Shown: positions 1 to 11,099, counted from the first letter of the stretch. The stretch: 64,000 nucleotides of DNA from Bacteriovoracaceae bacterium (GCA_947447665.1 CANFJX010000005.1:62001-126000), one strand, 5' to 3'. Translations and numbers: made by a program. Notes: generated from the letters alone by a model not told the origin.

Positions 1-1446
1 CCAATCAAAAGCAACCTCGACGCTTCTATTGCGATCGACTCGACTGGAATGATTCACGTTGGATCGTACAACGGTAAAATTTACCACGTTCCCTTTGAGT
101 ACTGCCTCACTCATACCAACGACAAGGAACGATGTGAGTTTGGTGGACAAAAAGACAGCATTGGATTTGAAGTTCCGAAGGGACAATCCAATCTGGCAAC
201 CCTGGTTTGGATTCCATCCCAGACCAATCGAACCTTCGATAGCAGCGGCTCTCTCCAGATGAGACTCGTCGTGCTAGAAAATCAAGAGTTCATCGAGAAT
301 GCTGCGATTGATTCTCTACCCGATCAGCTGCACGTAGAAATCTCACCCTCCGTTGAATTTAAAGCTCAGGTGTCGTCAGACGGAAAATATCTAAATATTA
401 TTCCAAAAGATTTCTTCAACCCAAACACTAACTACAAAATCAAAGTCTCAGGCACTTACTACAAACAAAGTCACAACTTTATTTGGGATCGCCTGAACCC
501 AGCTAATTGGGTTGGGGCCCCTTTTGAAACGGAACAAACCTTTAAAATCAAGCCATCTCAGGGTGACCCCTGGATTGGGCTCCATGCTGAGAGTACGGTA
601 ACTTGGGGACTTAAATCCCTCTACCTTCTTCAGCCTGAGGCCATGGACACCTACACACCTGCTGCCCTCGACGGTCAGGGCTATCTGATTACTGCATTTG
701 GATTCGACTCAAATCTTCAAAAAATGCTCATGCTCGCCATACCCGCAATCCCGGAGCATGATGGAAATGAGAATCGATTTATTTTGATGCCCGAGCCATC
801 CAAAACCTTTGTTCTCTCAGGTCGCTTTCAAAACGACAACCTCAAAGGACAAGGATCGTTTACATTAGCCGCAATGGGAGGAGAAATGTCACTCAATCCG
901 ATGACATTCTCTGCGTCACTTGACCCTCAAACTGGAGATCTAGACGGGCAAATCCAGGCGAGCACCTTCTGCTTATCCATCAAGGGAAATGGCTCGAAAT
1001 ACAGTTTTCCATTATCTCTCGCAAATCAACTTTGCGATGCTTATGGATATCTCCATGCGATGGGCCTCTTTAAAGGTGTCCGGATCGTGGAAAAACCGAC
1101 CCCAGCTAAGGTAACTCGCTTACGCAGTAACGGGCATCCTGAAATTGAGGTGGATCTCCGACTTCCTGCCCTAACAGGTCCTCACCTACTCTCAGTCGTT
1201 CAGTACGACCCAAAAACTTTCAACGTGGCTCATCACTCGACCGTGGTCATCTCACCCCAAGGAAACACTGAGGGACATACATGGACGGGAAAGATGAAAC
1301 TCAAGGAAAATCACTGCCATAAGAAAAGTCCTTATCGGGTCGCTCTGTTTTTTGACGCACAGCAACTTGACCTCTCTTCAGCCGATGAATGCCTCGAATC
1401 AGGAAACCATACCGCTGACGGACGTACCGAGATTCAACAAAAATAG
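1..1446 (+). CDS. C-terminal part of an exported/surface protein (PQQ-like beta-propeller end plus Ig-like domain); 5' end outside the window
   Basis: ORF frame is open to base 1; SNLDASIAIDSTGMIHVGSYNGKIYHV resembles a PQQ-type propeller blade; VEISPSVEFKAQVSSDGKYLNIIPKDFFNPNTNYKIKVSGTY resembles a bacterial Ig-like (Big_5) domain. Confidence 0.6.
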   Translation, partial: PIKSNLDASIAIDSTGMIHVGSYNGKIYHVPFEYCLTHTNDKERCEFGGQKDSIGFEVPKGQSNLATLVWIPSQTNRTFDSSGSLQMRLVVLENQEFIENAAIDSLPDQLHVEISPSVEFKAQVSSDGKYLNIIPKDFFNPNTNYKIKVSGTYYKQSHNFIWDRLNPANWVGAPFETEQTFKIKPSQGDPWIGLHAESTVTWGLKSLYLLQPEAMDTYTPAALDGQGYLITAFGFDSNLQKMLMLAIPAIPEHDGNENRFILMPEPSKTFVLSGRFQNDNLKGQGSFTLAAMGGEMSLNPMTFSASLDPQTGDLDGQIQASTFCLSIKGNGSKYSFPLSLANQLCDAYGYLHAMGLFKGVRIVEKPTPAKVTRLRSNGHPEIEVDLRLPALTGPHLLSVVQYDPKTFNVAHHSTVVISPQGNTEGHTWTGKMKLKENHCHKKSPYRVALFFDAQQLDLSSADECLESGNHTADGRTEIQQK

Positions 1447-1465
1447 GGATATGTAGTTAGATTGA

Positions 1466-1485
1466 CAGGACCAGGGAAGGTCCTG
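1466..1485 (+). terminator. Hairpin CAGGACC-agggaa-GGTCCTG downstream of the first CDS
   Basis: Perfect 7-bp inverted repeat just after the stop codon; no clear T-tract. Confidence 0.35.
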
Positions 1486-1502
1486 ATTGACGTGAACAAG
1501 AC

Positions 1503-1532
1503 AGAGGGACGGAGCCAATGCCCCGTCCCTCT
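1503..1532 (-). terminator. Hairpin AGAGGGACGG/CCGTCCCTCT between convergent genes, 3' of infC
   Basis: 10-bp perfect inverted repeat with 10-nt loop immediately after the infC stop. Confidence 0.55.
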
Positions 1533-1538
1533 GATCGA

Positions 1539-2210
1539 TTACTTTACTTTTTGAATTACAATCACAGGGCCAGGCGTCATAGATGACTTTTTGCTGGCAC
1601 CCGGAGCTAGAACCATGATGAGCTTCTTGCCTTCGAGCTTCGGAGGGGCTTCTACGTTGGAAATATCTTTGACCAACTCCACCAGCTGTCTCATGATTTT
1701 GAACCCTTGCTCAGCGTAAGCAATTTCTCGCCCGCGGAACATAATGGTAATTTTCGCTTTATCGCCGTCTTCAAGGAACTGTCGAACATTTTTAAATTTA
1801 TATTCTAAATCATGTTCTTCTGTCTGAGGACGTAACTGAACTTCTTTGACTTTGATAACCGTTTGCTTCTTTTTCGCGACTTGTTCTTTTTTCTTTTTTT
1901 CGTACTTAAATTTTCCGTAGTCGCAAATCTTACAAACGGGAGGCTGAGCGTTGGGAGACACCTCCATCAAATCGAGACCTCGTTCACGAGCCATTTGAAG
2001 AGCTTCGAAAGTAGGAACAACTCCTACTTGAGTTCCCTTTTCGTCAATTAGACGAACTTGCGGAACGCGAATTCTTTCATTGAGTCTATGCTCGTCTTTA
2101 CTCTGATTGGGTACAGGACCCCGAGGAAATCGAGGCCTAGGAAATGATGGTGGCCCGGATGGGCTTGAGGGACTAGAAGGACTTGAAGGACTTGAGGGTA
2201 TAAATGCCAT
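1539..2210 (-). CDS. infC: Translation initiation factor IF-3
   Basis: LNERIRVPQVRLIDEKGTQVGVVPTFEALQMARERGLDLMEVSPNAQPPVCKICDYGKFKYEKKKKE is diagnostic; Ser/Pro-repeat N-terminal extension. Confidence 0.95.
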   Translation of the reverse strand: MAFIPSSPSSPSSPSSPSGPPSFPRPRFPRGPVPNQSKDEHRLNERIRVPQVRLIDEKGTQVGVVPTFEALQMARERGLDLMEVSPNAQPPVCKICDYGKFKYEKKKKEQVAKKKQTVIKVKEVQLRPQTEEHDLEYKFKNVRQFLEDGDKAKITIMFRGREIAYAEQGFKIMRQLVELVKDISNVEAPPKLEGKKLIMVLAPGASKKSSMTPGPVIVIQKVK

Positions 2211-2337
2211 TCTTATATTTGGTTCTTAAAAAACCTCCTTTTATAGGCCAGGAGTACCGGAATCGAAGCAGAGTGTCAAGAGCCAATGAACCACTCGCTT
2301 TTGGTAGTTTTTGCGCACATCGCATGCCTCACTCTCA

Positions 2338-2377
2338 GTTGAAGAACCTCTGGCATTCATGCCGGAGATTCTTCAAC
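2338..2377 (-). promoter_or_regulatory. Long hairpin in the infC upstream region (GTTGAAGAA..GGCAT-GA-ATGCC..TTCTTCAAC)
   Basis: Near-perfect ~20-bp inverted repeat; a second hairpin CTGCG-GAG-CGCAG lies at 2384-2396. Confidence 0.5.
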
Positions 2378-2413
2378 GGAAACCTGCGCTCCGCAGATTA
2401 AAAAGCGCTCACC

Positions 2414-2860
2414 TTAAACGGAAGTGCTCATTTCGGACGAGCTCATCGAGGCTGTTTTCTGGGCAGAGGACTTCTTCTTGGCTGCTCCAGATGACTTCTT
2501 GCCCTTTACTGCGGCAGATCCCGTCTTGCGCTTCGCTTTTGCGGGAGCACTCATCTTACGAACTTGACCCAGAAGTTTTTCAAACTCTTTCTTTTGGGCG
2601 TTCACAAATTTTTTGAGCTTTTTTACTTCACCAGGAATTTGCTTCTGGAAACGACCAAGCTCTTTCCGCTCTTTTTCAAGAAAACTTTTCATTTTCTCTA
2701 CGTCTGGCCCAAAGAGTTTTTTCACTTCCTTGCCTTGGCGCTTCGCATACTTTCGTGCTTCTTCGATCCAATCCTGGCCCTGAATCATGCCTTGCAGCTG
2801 AGCTTGGGCAGCTTTAACTCGTGTGAACACTTTTTTAATTTCTGAATTCATGGATTTCAT
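2414..2860 (-). CDS. Phasin-like/coiled-coil protein with Lys/Ala/Ser-rich C-terminal tail
   Basis: Helical charged N-terminal region followed by a low-complexity KRKTGSAAVKGKKSSGAAKKKSS tail. Confidence 0.5.
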   Translation of the reverse strand: MKSMNSEIKKVFTRVKAAQAQLQGMIQGQDWIEEARKYAKRQGKEVKKLFGPDVEKMKSFLEKERKELGRFQKQIPGEVKKLKKFVNAQKKEFEKLLGQVRKMSAPAKAKRKTGSAAVKGKKSSGAAKKKSSAQKTASMSSSEMSTSV

Positions 2861-2935
2861 GTATTTGCTCCTGGTCGTTACCTGACAATTCTCTACACCA
2901 CCACGCTCAGAACTATCATAAACAGTCGCAAAGAT

Positions 2936-4615
2936 TCAATATTTCTTAGCAATAGGAATTCGTCGCCCCACACCGAAAGCCTTTTTACTGACCTTCAAAA
3001 TCGGGGCAGATTGGCGCCGTTTATACTCATTCAAATTAACTCTTCGAGCTAAATCCCGCACGCTCCCAACCCCCGAAAGCGGCAGAAAACCTTTTAAACT
3101 TTCCTCAAGAACCAGCAAGGACTGATTCTCCTCCAAATACCCCAAAAGGAATCGATCCAGGACCTCGTAAGGAGGCAAACTATCCTGGTCCGTCTGATTG
3201 GGCTTGAGCTCGGCGGACGGCGCCTTAGTGAGAGTTCGAGCAGGGATGACCTCCCCTCGAGACCGATTCCAGTATCTTGCAAGGTGATACACCTGGGTCT
3301 TAAAGAGATCCCCCAACGGACAAAGTGCTCCATTCATATCGCCGTAGAGCGTGCAATAACCCATGGCGATCTCAGACTTATTTCCAGTGGTGAGAACTAA
3401 ACTTGAGTAGTGATTTGCTAAAGTCATGAGAAGAATACCACGCAGCCGAGACTGAAGATTCTCTAATGCAACTGATTGGAGCTGTCCTCGCGACTCAGAG
3501 ATTTCGCGAGAGAGAGTAGCGAAGGCAAACTTGATCGGCCTGACTTCAAATCCAATTCCTAAATTTTTAGCTAAACTCTCGGCATCTTCAAGACTATGAC
3601 TCGAGGAATATTGACTGGGCATAGCCAATGCCAAAACATTTTTCGGCCCCAAGGCAGCTGCTGTCAGAACAGCAACTACAGCGGAATCAATTCCCCCACT
3701 CAACCCCAAAATCGCCTTTTTAAATCCCGTCCGAGAAAAGTAATCCCGAATCCCAACGATCAAACCCTGAGTGAGAATCTCCCACTCTTCCTCTGGCAGC
3801 TCATTGTCCCGAATCTCCGACGAATCCGCGATGATTTGACTTCGCCCATCCCAAACTACAGAAACTTGGGAGGCCTCAAAATAAGGAAGTTGCGCAACTT
3901 TTCGGCCCGAGGCATCGAGGACAAAAGAACCCCCATCAAAAAGAATTTCATCAGTCGCGCCCACCTGATTAACGTACACGACCGGCACTCCCAGCGCCTG
4001 CACCACTTCCTGATGAACGCGCACCCGGGTCAATCGTTTTTCCCATTCATAAGGACTCGACGAGAGGGACAAAATCAGTTGGGCGCCAAGGCGATGATAG
4101 TCTTGAATTGGGTCGCGATGGTAACGACGACCCCTGACCTCATGAAACCGACCCCAAAGATCTTCACAAACTGCGAAAGCGAGCCGAAAGCCGTCACAAT
4201 TCCAGACCCGAAGATCCGCTGCAGGCTCGAAGTACCGAGCCTCATCAAAGACGTCATAATTAGGCAAGAGGGACTTTGCCTGATGAAAAACTCTTTTCCC
4301 GCTCTCAAACACAGAAACAGAATTCTGAAACGATCTCTCAGACCCCACTGGACTCGCGTCTAAATGCCCCACAGCCAGAGCAGTCGGGCGATCTCGGGTC
4401 AAGAGCGCAAGCGCCTCCAAAACACGATGAGTCTCCTCTAAAACCTCAGGCCGATCGATCCAATCAAAAAGCGGATAGCCATTGACGGCCAACTCTGAAG
4501 TCAATACTAAACGAGCCTGCTCAGCGCAGGCTCGTTCATAGGCATCTTTGATTTGACCGAAGTTAGCATCAAATGCGCCCACTTCGGGACTCAATTGAGC
4601 CAAGGAGATTTTCAT
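2936..4615 (-). CDS. nadE: Glutamine-dependent NAD+ synthetase
   Basis: N-terminal nitrilase-like glutaminase (SELAVNGYPLFDW, VCEDLWG) plus C-terminal NAD synthase loop LGLSGGIDSAVVAVL. Confidence 0.93.
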   Translation of the reverse strand: MKISLAQLSPEVGAFDANFGQIKDAYERACAEQARLVLTSELAVNGYPLFDWIDRPEVLEETHRVLEALALLTRDRPTALAVGHLDASPVGSERSFQNSVSVFESGKRVFHQAKSLLPNYDVFDEARYFEPAADLRVWNCDGFRLAFAVCEDLWGRFHEVRGRRYHRDPIQDYHRLGAQLILSLSSSPYEWEKRLTRVRVHQEVVQALGVPVVYVNQVGATDEILFDGGSFVLDASGRKVAQLPYFEASQVSVVWDGRSQIIADSSEIRDNELPEEEWEILTQGLIVGIRDYFSRTGFKKAILGLSGGIDSAVVAVLTAAALGPKNVLALAMPSQYSSSHSLEDAESLAKNLGIGFEVRPIKFAFATLSREISESRGQLQSVALENLQSRLRGILLMTLANHYSSLVLTTGNKSEIAMGYCTLYGDMNGALCPLGDLFKTQVYHLARYWNRSRGEVIPARTLTKAPSAELKPNQTDQDSLPPYEVLDRFLLGYLEENQSLLVLEESLKGFLPLSGVGSVRDLARRVNLNEYKRRQSAPILKVSKKAFGVGRRIPIAKKY

Positions 4616-4618
4616 GAT

Positions 4619-5047
4619 CTAGAAGCGCTTTTGAAGCTCAGCCTTATCAAAAAAGTAAGCCAATTCACGTTCCGCTGACTTGGCGCTATCTGAGCCATGC
4701 ACTGCATTGGCTTCGATATTATCTGCAAAGTCCTTGCGAATGGTTCCAGCAGCCGCCTTGGCAGGATCAGTTGCGCCCATGATTTCTCGATTGAGAGCAA
4801 CGGCGTTTTCACCTTCCAAGCACATCAGCAGAACTGGACCGCTGGTCATAAAATGAACCAGACTCTGAAAAAACGGGCGATCCTTATGCTCAATGTAGAA
4901 CCCTTCAGCTTTCTCACGAGAAAGACGAGTGAGTTTTGCTGCAGAAATTCTCAAACCTTTGGTTTCAAATCGAGAAATCACCTCTCCAATAACGTTCTTC
5001 TGAACCGCATTGGGCTTGATAATCGAAAAAGTACGTTCAACTGACAT
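4619..5047 (-). CDS. ndk: Nucleoside diphosphate kinase
   Basis: [28 protein letters not shown] ... [23 protein letters not shown]. Confidence 0.95.
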   Translation of the reverse strand: MSVERTFSIIKPNAVQKNVIGEVISRFETKGLRISAAKLTRLSREKAEGFYIEHKDRPFFQSLVHFMTSGPVLLMCLEGENAVALNREIMGATDPAKAAAGTIRKDFADNIEANAVHGSDSAKSAERELAYFFDKAELQKRF

Positions 5048-5062
5048 ATAAAACTACCTCCA

Positions 5063-5950
5063 TTATTTTCGCAGGGCACTGGCTAAAGTCGTACCAAGAT
5101 CTGCAGGACTCCGAGCGATTTTCACGCCAGCGCTTTGCAAAGCTTGGAACTTTTCTTCGGCAGTTCCCTTACCACCTGAAATGATCGCTCCCGCATGCCC
5201 CATTCTTTTTCCTTCGGGAGCGGTTGCGCCACCAATAAAGCCAGCGACCGGTTTCTTAAACTCGCGTTTAATATACTCGGCTGCCTCCTCCTCGGCGGAG
5301 CCTCCAATTTCTCCAATCATGATCACACCATGGGTGTCTGGATCACGATTGAAAGCTTCTAAAACATCAACAAAATGGGTACCATTGATGGGATCCCCAC
5401 CAATACCGACACAAGTACTCTGTCCAATTCCCAGCTGGGAGAGCTGGAAAACCGCTTCATAAGTCAAGGTCCCTGAGCGCGACACCACGCCAATATTCCC
5501 TGGTTTATGAATTCGACCGGGCATAATTCCGATCTTACATTGACCGGGCGTAATAATCCCTGGACAGTTCGGTCCAATCAATCTGGACTGAGTAGATGCC
5601 AAAAACCGTTTTGTTGTTAGCATATCTCGAACCGGAATGCCCTCAGTAATACACACAATTAAAGGGATTCCTGCATCCGCTGCCTCACAAATGGCATCCG
5701 CTGCGGCAGGGGGTGGCACAAAAATCATGGTCGCATTTGCGCCGGTCTTTCGAACAGCCTCTCCCACCGTATTGAAAACGGGAAAGCCCTCATGAACTTG
5801 ACCGCCTCGACCTGGCGTCACCCCGCCCACTACATTCGTTCCGTATTCTTGACACCCTTTGGCATGAAAACTTCCCTGAGAGCCAGTAATTCCCTGTACC
5901 AAGAGCTTCGTTTTTTGATTTACCCAAATAGACATAGGACTCCTCGTCAA
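5063..5950 (-). CDS. sucD: Succinyl-CoA synthetase alpha subunit (start probably at internal MSIWVNQ)
   Basis: [52 protein letters not shown]. Confidence 0.95.
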   Translation of the reverse strand: MTRSPMSIWVNQKTKLLVQGITGSQGSFHAKGCQEYGTNVVGGVTPGRGGQVHEGFPVFNTVGEAVRKTGANATMIFVPPPAAADAICEAADAGIPLIVCITEGIPVRDMLTTKRFLASTQSRLIGPNCPGIITPGQCKIGIMPGRIHKPGNIGVVSRSGTLTYEAVFQLSQLGIGQSTCVGIGGDPINGTHFVDVLEAFNRDPDTHGVIMIGEIGGSAEEEAAEYIKREFKKPVAGFIGGATAPEGKRMGHAGAIISGGKGTAEEKFQALQSAGVKIARSPADLGTTLASALRK

Positions 5951-5960
5951 CTCGCTTGAG

Positions 5961-7151
5961 TTATTTTCCTTTTGAAGCAGCTACCACTTTTTGAGCGGCA
6001 TCTGTCAGCCCATCCGCCGGTATAATCCTCAGCTCGGAGCGAGCTAAAATCTCTTTCCCTTTTTCCACATTCGTTCCCTCAAGTCGAACCACGAGCGGCA
6101 CTTGAAGCTGAAGTTCTTTCGCTGCTGCGATGATCCCCTCGGCAATAATGTCACACTTCATAATTCCACCAAAGATATTCACTAAGATCGCCTTAACTTT
6201 TGGATCTTTCAGAATAATCTTAAACGCGTGAGCCACCTTCTCCTTAGAAGCTCCTCCGCCCACATCAAGAAAATTCGCAGGCTCGCCGCCGTGCAACTTG
6301 ATAATATCCATGGTGGCCATCGCAAGCCCGGCACCATTGACCAAGCAGCCGATATTTCCATCGAGAGCGATGTATGCGAGCTCATACTTAGAAGCCTCAA
6401 CATCTTGAGCATTTTCTTCCAATAGATCCCGCATCGCTACAATTTCAGAATGACGAAATAGACTGTTGTCGTCGAAATTAAATTTTGCGTCCAAAGCCGC
6501 CAACTGGCCCTGTTGGGTAATAATCAGGGGATTAATCTCCACCAAAGAGCAGTCAGACTCAACGAAACACCGATAAACACCCCCGAAGAAGCCAACCGCC
6601 TCTTTGGTCTGTTCAGCAGTCAAACCCAAGGATTCGGCAAGTTTTCTACCGTGGAATGGCTGATAGCCTGTGGTCGGGTCAATCGCGACTTTGAAGATCT
6701 TTTCGGGATGATGGGCGGCAACTTCCTCAATCTCCATTCCCCCTTCAGTTGAGGCCATCATGACTACCTGAGCAATGGCTCGATCAATCACGATTCCAAG
6801 ATAAAGTTCCCGAGCAATCGAGGAACCCTCTTCGATCCATACTTTATGAACTTTTTTACCCTGCGCTCCGGTTTGAGGGGTCACCAGAGTTTTACCGACG
6901 ATTTCTCGTGCAGCAGCTTGAACAGAAGGGAGATCTTTACAAACTTTAACGCCTCCTGCTTTTCCGCGTCCACCCGCATGAATCTGAGCCTTAACTACCC
7001 AAACGGCATTTCCTCGTTCGCGAGCCAAGTCTTCGGCAGCACTTTTTGCCCGACTCTCAAGATCAGCGCCTTCTTCGACCAAGCGCCCCTCGGGTACTCG
7101 GACACCAAATCTTTTCAGCAGTTGCTTTGCCTGGTATTCATGAATATTCAT
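5961..7151 (-). CDS. sucC: Succinyl-CoA synthetase beta subunit
   Basis: [17 protein letters not shown]..., [47 protein letters not shown]. Confidence 0.95.
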   Translation of the reverse strand: MNIHEYQAKQLLKRFGVRVPEGRLVEEGADLESRAKSAAEDLARERGNAVWVVKAQIHAGGRGKAGGVKVCKDLPSVQAAAREIVGKTLVTPQTGAQGKKVHKVWIEEGSSIARELYLGIVIDRAIAQVVMMASTEGGMEIEEVAAHHPEKIFKVAIDPTTGYQPFHGRKLAESLGLTAEQTKEAVGFFGGVYRCFVESDCSLVEINPLIITQQGQLAALDAKFNFDDNSLFRHSEIVAMRDLLEENAQDVEASKYELAYIALDGNIGCLVNGAGLAMATMDIIKLHGGEPANFLDVGGGASKEKVAHAFKIILKDPKVKAILVNIFGGIMKCDIIAEGIIAAAKELQLQVPLVVRLEGTNVEKGKEILARSELRIIPADGLTDAAQKVVAASKGK

Positions 7152-7153
7152 TT

Positions 7154-8092
7154 TTAGACCCCCAATTTCGCCATAGCATCGACCAGTTCTTTGACGGCCG
7201 CTGCTGATTTTTCAAACATGGCCTTTTCGTGGGAATTTAGTTCGAGGGCTGGCACCCCTTCGAGGCCTTTTGCACCCAACTTAGCCATCACTCCACAAAA
7301 TAAATCTTGAACCCCATATTCTCCTTTGAGGTAAACAGCACAGGGCAGATAGCGCTTCTTATCTCGAATGATGGCCTCTGCCATTTGAACGGCACTCGCC
7401 GCAGGAGCGTAATAGGCTGATCCAGTTTTCAATAAGTTGACAATTTCTGCTCCGCCTTTACGAGTCCGATCCACAAGCGCCGCAATTTTTTCTTCAGAAA
7501 GAAGTTGCTGAAGCGGGATTCCTCCCACACTCACATAGCGAGGCATCGGCACCATCGTGTCGCCGTGACCACCGAATACGAAAGCCTGAACGTCCTCGAC
7601 ACTGACTCCGAGTTCCATCGCAATAAAACTTCTGAACCGAGCGCCGTCCAACACCCCTGCCATCCCCAGCACTCTCTCACGAGGAAACTTCGAGGCAGTC
7701 ATTGCAACATGGCACATCGCATCGAGCGGATTACTGACCACAATCAAAACACATTGAGGCGAGTATCGAGCGACTTCAGAAGCGCACTCTTTCACGATTT
7801 TTGCATTGGTCGCCAATAAATCATCGCGACTCATACCTGGCTTCCGGGGCAAACCAGCAGTGATAATCACTACATCCGAATCAGCCGTGAGAGCGTAGTC
7901 GCTGCCGCCTTCAATTCTTGAATCAAATCCCTCAACTGGAGAAGCTTCGAAAAGATCGAGAGCTTTACCTTTCGCTGCGTCTCCATTGATGTCGATGAGA
8001 ACCACGTCTCCAAGCTCTTTAGCAGCAGCCCAATGAGCACAAGTTGAACCCACAAACCCAGAACCGATCACGGAAATTTTAGGACGACGCAT
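7154..8092 (-). CDS. mdh: Malate dehydrogenase
   Basis: [61 protein letters not shown]. Confidence 0.93.
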   Translation of the reverse strand: MRRPKISVIGSGFVGSTCAHWAAAKELGDVVLIDINGDAAKGKALDLFEASPVEGFDSRIEGGSDYALTADSDVVIITAGLPRKPGMSRDDLLATNAKIVKECASEVARYSPQCVLIVVSNPLDAMCHVAMTASKFPRERVLGMAGVLDGARFRSFIAMELGVSVEDVQAFVFGGHGDTMVPMPRYVSVGGIPLQQLLSEEKIAALVDRTRKGGAEIVNLLKTGSAYYAPAASAVQMAEAIIRDKKRYLPCAVYLKGEYGVQDLFCGVMAKLGAKGLEGVPALELNSHEKAMFEKSAAAVKELVDAMAKLGV

Positions 8093-8214
8093 GACTTGAT
8101 CTCCTCGTGTCTTTCGTCAAATTGAATTGGAGTACAATTAACTATAGGCCAAAATCTCGTAAACTTCAGCGAAAATCTTCTTCTTAGGCTCACCTTTTTG
8201 ATAAGACATCTAGA

Positions 8215-8889
8215 ATGAAACCGGTCACACCAGACACAAGTCAAAAAAAAACCTCCATCACTCTCGATCCAAAAACTATTGGAAACAAGGCTGCATATCA
8301 ATTAATCATTGGATCGATTGTACCGAGACCCATCGCATTCGTAAGCACTCAAAATGCTGAAGGTATTGGCAACCTTGCGCCCTTTAGCTTTTTTAGTGGC
8401 GTATCAAGTCATCCCCCTGCCTTGATGATCTCAGTAGCCAGAAACTCCGACGGCAGCAAAAAGGATACCCTAAGAAATATCGAATCCACCGGGGAATTAG
8501 TTGTGAATAGCGTGGGCGAATGGATGATTGAAGCGGTCAACCAGTGCTCGGCTCAATACCCATTTGGCGTCGACGAAATGGGTCAAGTTGGACTCACCCC
8601 TCTCCGCTCAGAACGAGTCAAGCCATTCCGCGTGGCTGAATCCCTCATTCATTTAGAATGTCGGATGATGCACATTTACGAGATCGGAGATGGATCAGAA
8701 GGCTCCGCCACCGTCGTGATCGCCGAGATCATCCTGTTTCATATTGATTCGACGGTGTACAGGGAAGGCAAAATTCTACTGGAACCTCTCCGCGCCATTT
8801 CTAGATTGGCGGGGAAAAGCTACGGAAAAATCTCAGGAGTTTTTGACCTTCCCCGCCCCAAACTTCCGCCTAGCCCATTGCGCGAATGA
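8215..8889 (+). CDS. Flavin reductase-like (FMN-binding split barrel) family protein
   Basis: [47 protein letters not shown]. Confidence 0.8.
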   Translation: MKPVTPDTSQKKTSITLDPKTIGNKAAYQLIIGSIVPRPIAFVSTQNAEGIGNLAPFSFFSGVSSHPPALMISVARNSDGSKKDTLRNIESTGELVVNSVGEWMIEAVNQCSAQYPFGVDEMGQVGLTPLRSERVKPFRVAESLIHLECRMMHIYEIGDGSEGSATVVIAEIILFHIDSTVYREGKILLEPLRAISRLAGKSYGKISGVFDLPRPKLPPSPLRE

Positions 8890-10195
8890 TCGCCTGAGCA
8901 AACTCAGAACACTTCACTTCTTTGGCGTCGACTCCATCTTGCTTCATCAACCGAGCAAAATCGTAGGTCACTGTTTTTGCAGTAATCGCTCCGTCCATTC
9001 CTCGAATGATCAAATCAGCAGCCTCGGTCCAACCCATGTATCTAAGCATCATCTCACCGGAGAGAATCACCGAGCCTGGGTTCACCTTATCTAAGTCAGC
9101 GTATTTTGGCGCCGTGCCATGGGTGGCTTCGAACACCGCATGACCCGTCATGTAGTTGACATTTCCGCCGGGCGCAATTCCTATTCCACCCACTTGGGCA
9201 GCCAGCGCGTCTGACAAATAATCCCCGTTCAAATTAAGAGTCGCGATCACGTCAAACTCTTCAGGACGAGTCAGAACCTGCTGAAGTGTGATGTCCGCAA
9301 TCGAATCTTTCACCACCACCTTACCCTGAGACACAGCTGTCTTTTGTTCAGCATTGGCTGCCTCTTCACCCTGGGTTTTCTTTGTTTTTTCCCACTGTTC
9401 CCAAGTATAAACCTGATCACCAAACTCCCGCTCAGCCAAAGCATACGCCCAGCTCCGGAAGCCGCCCTCGGTGAATTTCATAATATTACCCTTGTGCACA
9501 AGGGTCACTGACTTCTTCTTTCCTTGAATTGCAAACTCAATCGCCGCACGAACCAGACGCTCAGTCCCTTCACGGGATACAGGCTTGATCCCAATTGCAG
9601 TGCTTCCTGGAAAACGGATCTTGGAGTATTCTTTTGGGAAATTAGTTCGCAAAAAATCTAATACTTTTGTCGCACCGTCTGTCTGAGCCTCAAACTCAAT
9701 CCCAGCATAGATGTCTTCGGTATTCTCTCTGAAGATTGCCATGTCGACTTTTTCAGGATGCTTAACGGGAGAAGGAACACCCTTAAACCAGCGAACGGGG
9801 CGCAAGCAAACATAGAGATCAAGCATCTGGCGGAGTGCCACATTGAGCGAGCGAATTCCACCACCAATCGGAGTCGTTAACGGACCCTTAATCGAAACCA
9901 GATAGTGCCGCAAGGCCGACAGAGTGTCTTCTGGCAACCAGTCATTAAACTTTTTAAAAGACTTTTCACCTGCATAAACTTCAAACCACTCAATTTTTCG
10001 TTGCCCTTGGTAAGCCTTTGCAACTGCAGCATCAAAAACCATCTTAGAAGCGCGCCAAATGTCGGGCCCCGTTCCGTCTCCTTCAATGAAGGGAATTACT
10101 GGGTGATTCGGGACGTTTAATTTGCCGTCTTTGATAGTAATGGTCTCTCCCTGCTGGGGAGCGGTCAGGTGATTAAAACTCGGTGTTCCAGGCAT
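8870..10195 (-). CDS. icd: NADP-dependent isocitrate dehydrogenase
   Basis: [20 protein letters not shown]-type start ([15 protein letters not shown]), [35 protein letters not shown]; ends overlap the convergent flavin reductase gene. Confidence 0.95.
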   Translation of the reverse strand: MPGTPSFNHLTAPQQGETITIKDGKLNVPNHPVIPFIEGDGTGPDIWRASKMVFDAAVAKAYQGQRKIEWFEVYAGEKSFKKFNDWLPEDTLSALRHYLVSIKGPLTTPIGGGIRSLNVALRQMLDLYVCLRPVRWFKGVPSPVKHPEKVDMAIFRENTEDIYAGIEFEAQTDGATKVLDFLRTNFPKEYSKIRFPGSTAIGIKPVSREGTERLVRAAIEFAIQGKKKSVTLVHKGNIMKFTEGGFRSWAYALAEREFGDQVYTWEQWEKTKKTQGEEAANAEQKTAVSQGKVVVKDSIADITLQQVLTRPEEFDVIATLNLNGDYLSDALAAQVGGIGIAPGGNVNYMTGHAVFEATHGTAPKYADLDKVNPGSVILSGEMMLRYMGWTEAADLIIRGMDGAITAKTVTYDFARLMKQDGVDAKEVKCSEFAQAIIRAMG

Positions 10196-10289
10196 TGATA
10201 TTCTCCATTTCGAAAGCTTTAAAAAAATTTTATGGCGGCTGAATCAGCCACAAATACCCCGAAAAGGGTCACCACAGCAAGCCCCACGC

Positions 10290-11006
10290 TTAAGATTTTT
10301 TAACAGGAGCCAACGACAAAGGCGACTCACGCCGAACCCAGCGCTCCCTTGGATCATTTCCTACTTTAAGCTCAATCTTAACCTGCGCAATTGCTTCTAC
10401 GTCAGCTTGATCGTGCGTGACTAAAACCATTGGTGCCTGACTCAACCGGTGAAGATCGAGAAGCTCTGATCTCATCGATGCCCTCAACCCAGGATCGAGA
10501 GCGGAGAAGGGCTCATCCAAAAGGAGTAGCTCAGGCTTCCAGATCAAAGCTCGAACAAAAGCCACCCGCTGTCGCTCACCCACTGAGAGCTGGCCCACAG
10601 AAGCATGCACCCGCTGCTTGAGGCCTACTCGATCTAACCAAGAACAGGCCTCAGCCTGGCGCTGAACTTGAGAAACCCCTCTCATTTTCAAACCAAAGGC
10701 AGCATTTTCTAGAACATTGAGATGAGGGAACAGAATCTGATCCTGAAAGACAAACCCGATCTTCCTAGCTTGAGGAGAAAGACGAGTGAGGTCTTTTTGT
10801 CCGAGCAGAATTTTTCCACTTTTATTCAGCCCTGACGTCTCGAGACCTGCAATAGCTCGAAGCAATGTCGTCTTGCCACTCCCACTTGGCCCCCAAAGAA
10901 CTACTCGTTCCCCAGGTTGAACAAAGAAATTTGCACCAAGAGTAAAATCAGCCAAGTCAAGAATGAGATCTTCTACTTGTAAAATTTGAGGCGACGTGAA
11001 TTCCAA
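10290..11006 (-). CDS. thiQ: ABC transporter ATP-binding protein, ThiQ/FbpC-like
   Basis: Walker A GPSGSGKTT, signature LSVGERQRVA, Walker B LLLLDEP; near ThiB/ThiP-like genes. Confidence 0.75.
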   Translation of the reverse strand: MEFTSPQILQVEDLILDLADFTLGANFFVQPGERVVLWGPSGSGKTTLLRAIAGLETSGLNKSGKILLGQKDLTRLSPQARKIGFVFQDQILFPHLNVLENAAFGLKMRGVSQVQRQAEACSWLDRVGLKQRVHASVGQLSVGERQRVAFVRALIWKPELLLLDEPFSALDPGLRASMRSELLDLHRLSQAPMVLVTHDQADVEAIAQVKIELKVGNDPRERWVRRESPLSLAPVKKS

Positions 11007-11046
11007 CTTCGTAGCTTCCTAATTTAACGGTTGAAAAAGTGGTAAA

Positions 11047-11099
11047 TCAATGAACGTTTAGAATGTTAGCACATCTAACATTCTAAACGTTAGCATTGA
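11047..11099. repeat. Large inverted repeat TCAATG-AACGTTTAGAATGTTAG-cacat-CTAACATTCTAAACGTT-ag-CATTGA
   Basis: 17-bp perfect arms with 5-nt loop, extended by 6 bp across a 2-nt bulge; intergenic between the Gly-rich gene and thiQ. Confidence 0.85.

Noticed and set aside
3596-4363. 255-aa plus-strand ORF
   Set aside because: Fully antisense to the well-supported nadE; composition not protein-like and no motif recognised.
10237-10249. GGCTGAATCAGCC near-palindrome between thiQ and icd as a terminator
   Set aside because: Stem is short with a very tight loop, and the minus-strand T-run is displaced by several bases; could equally be a binding site.
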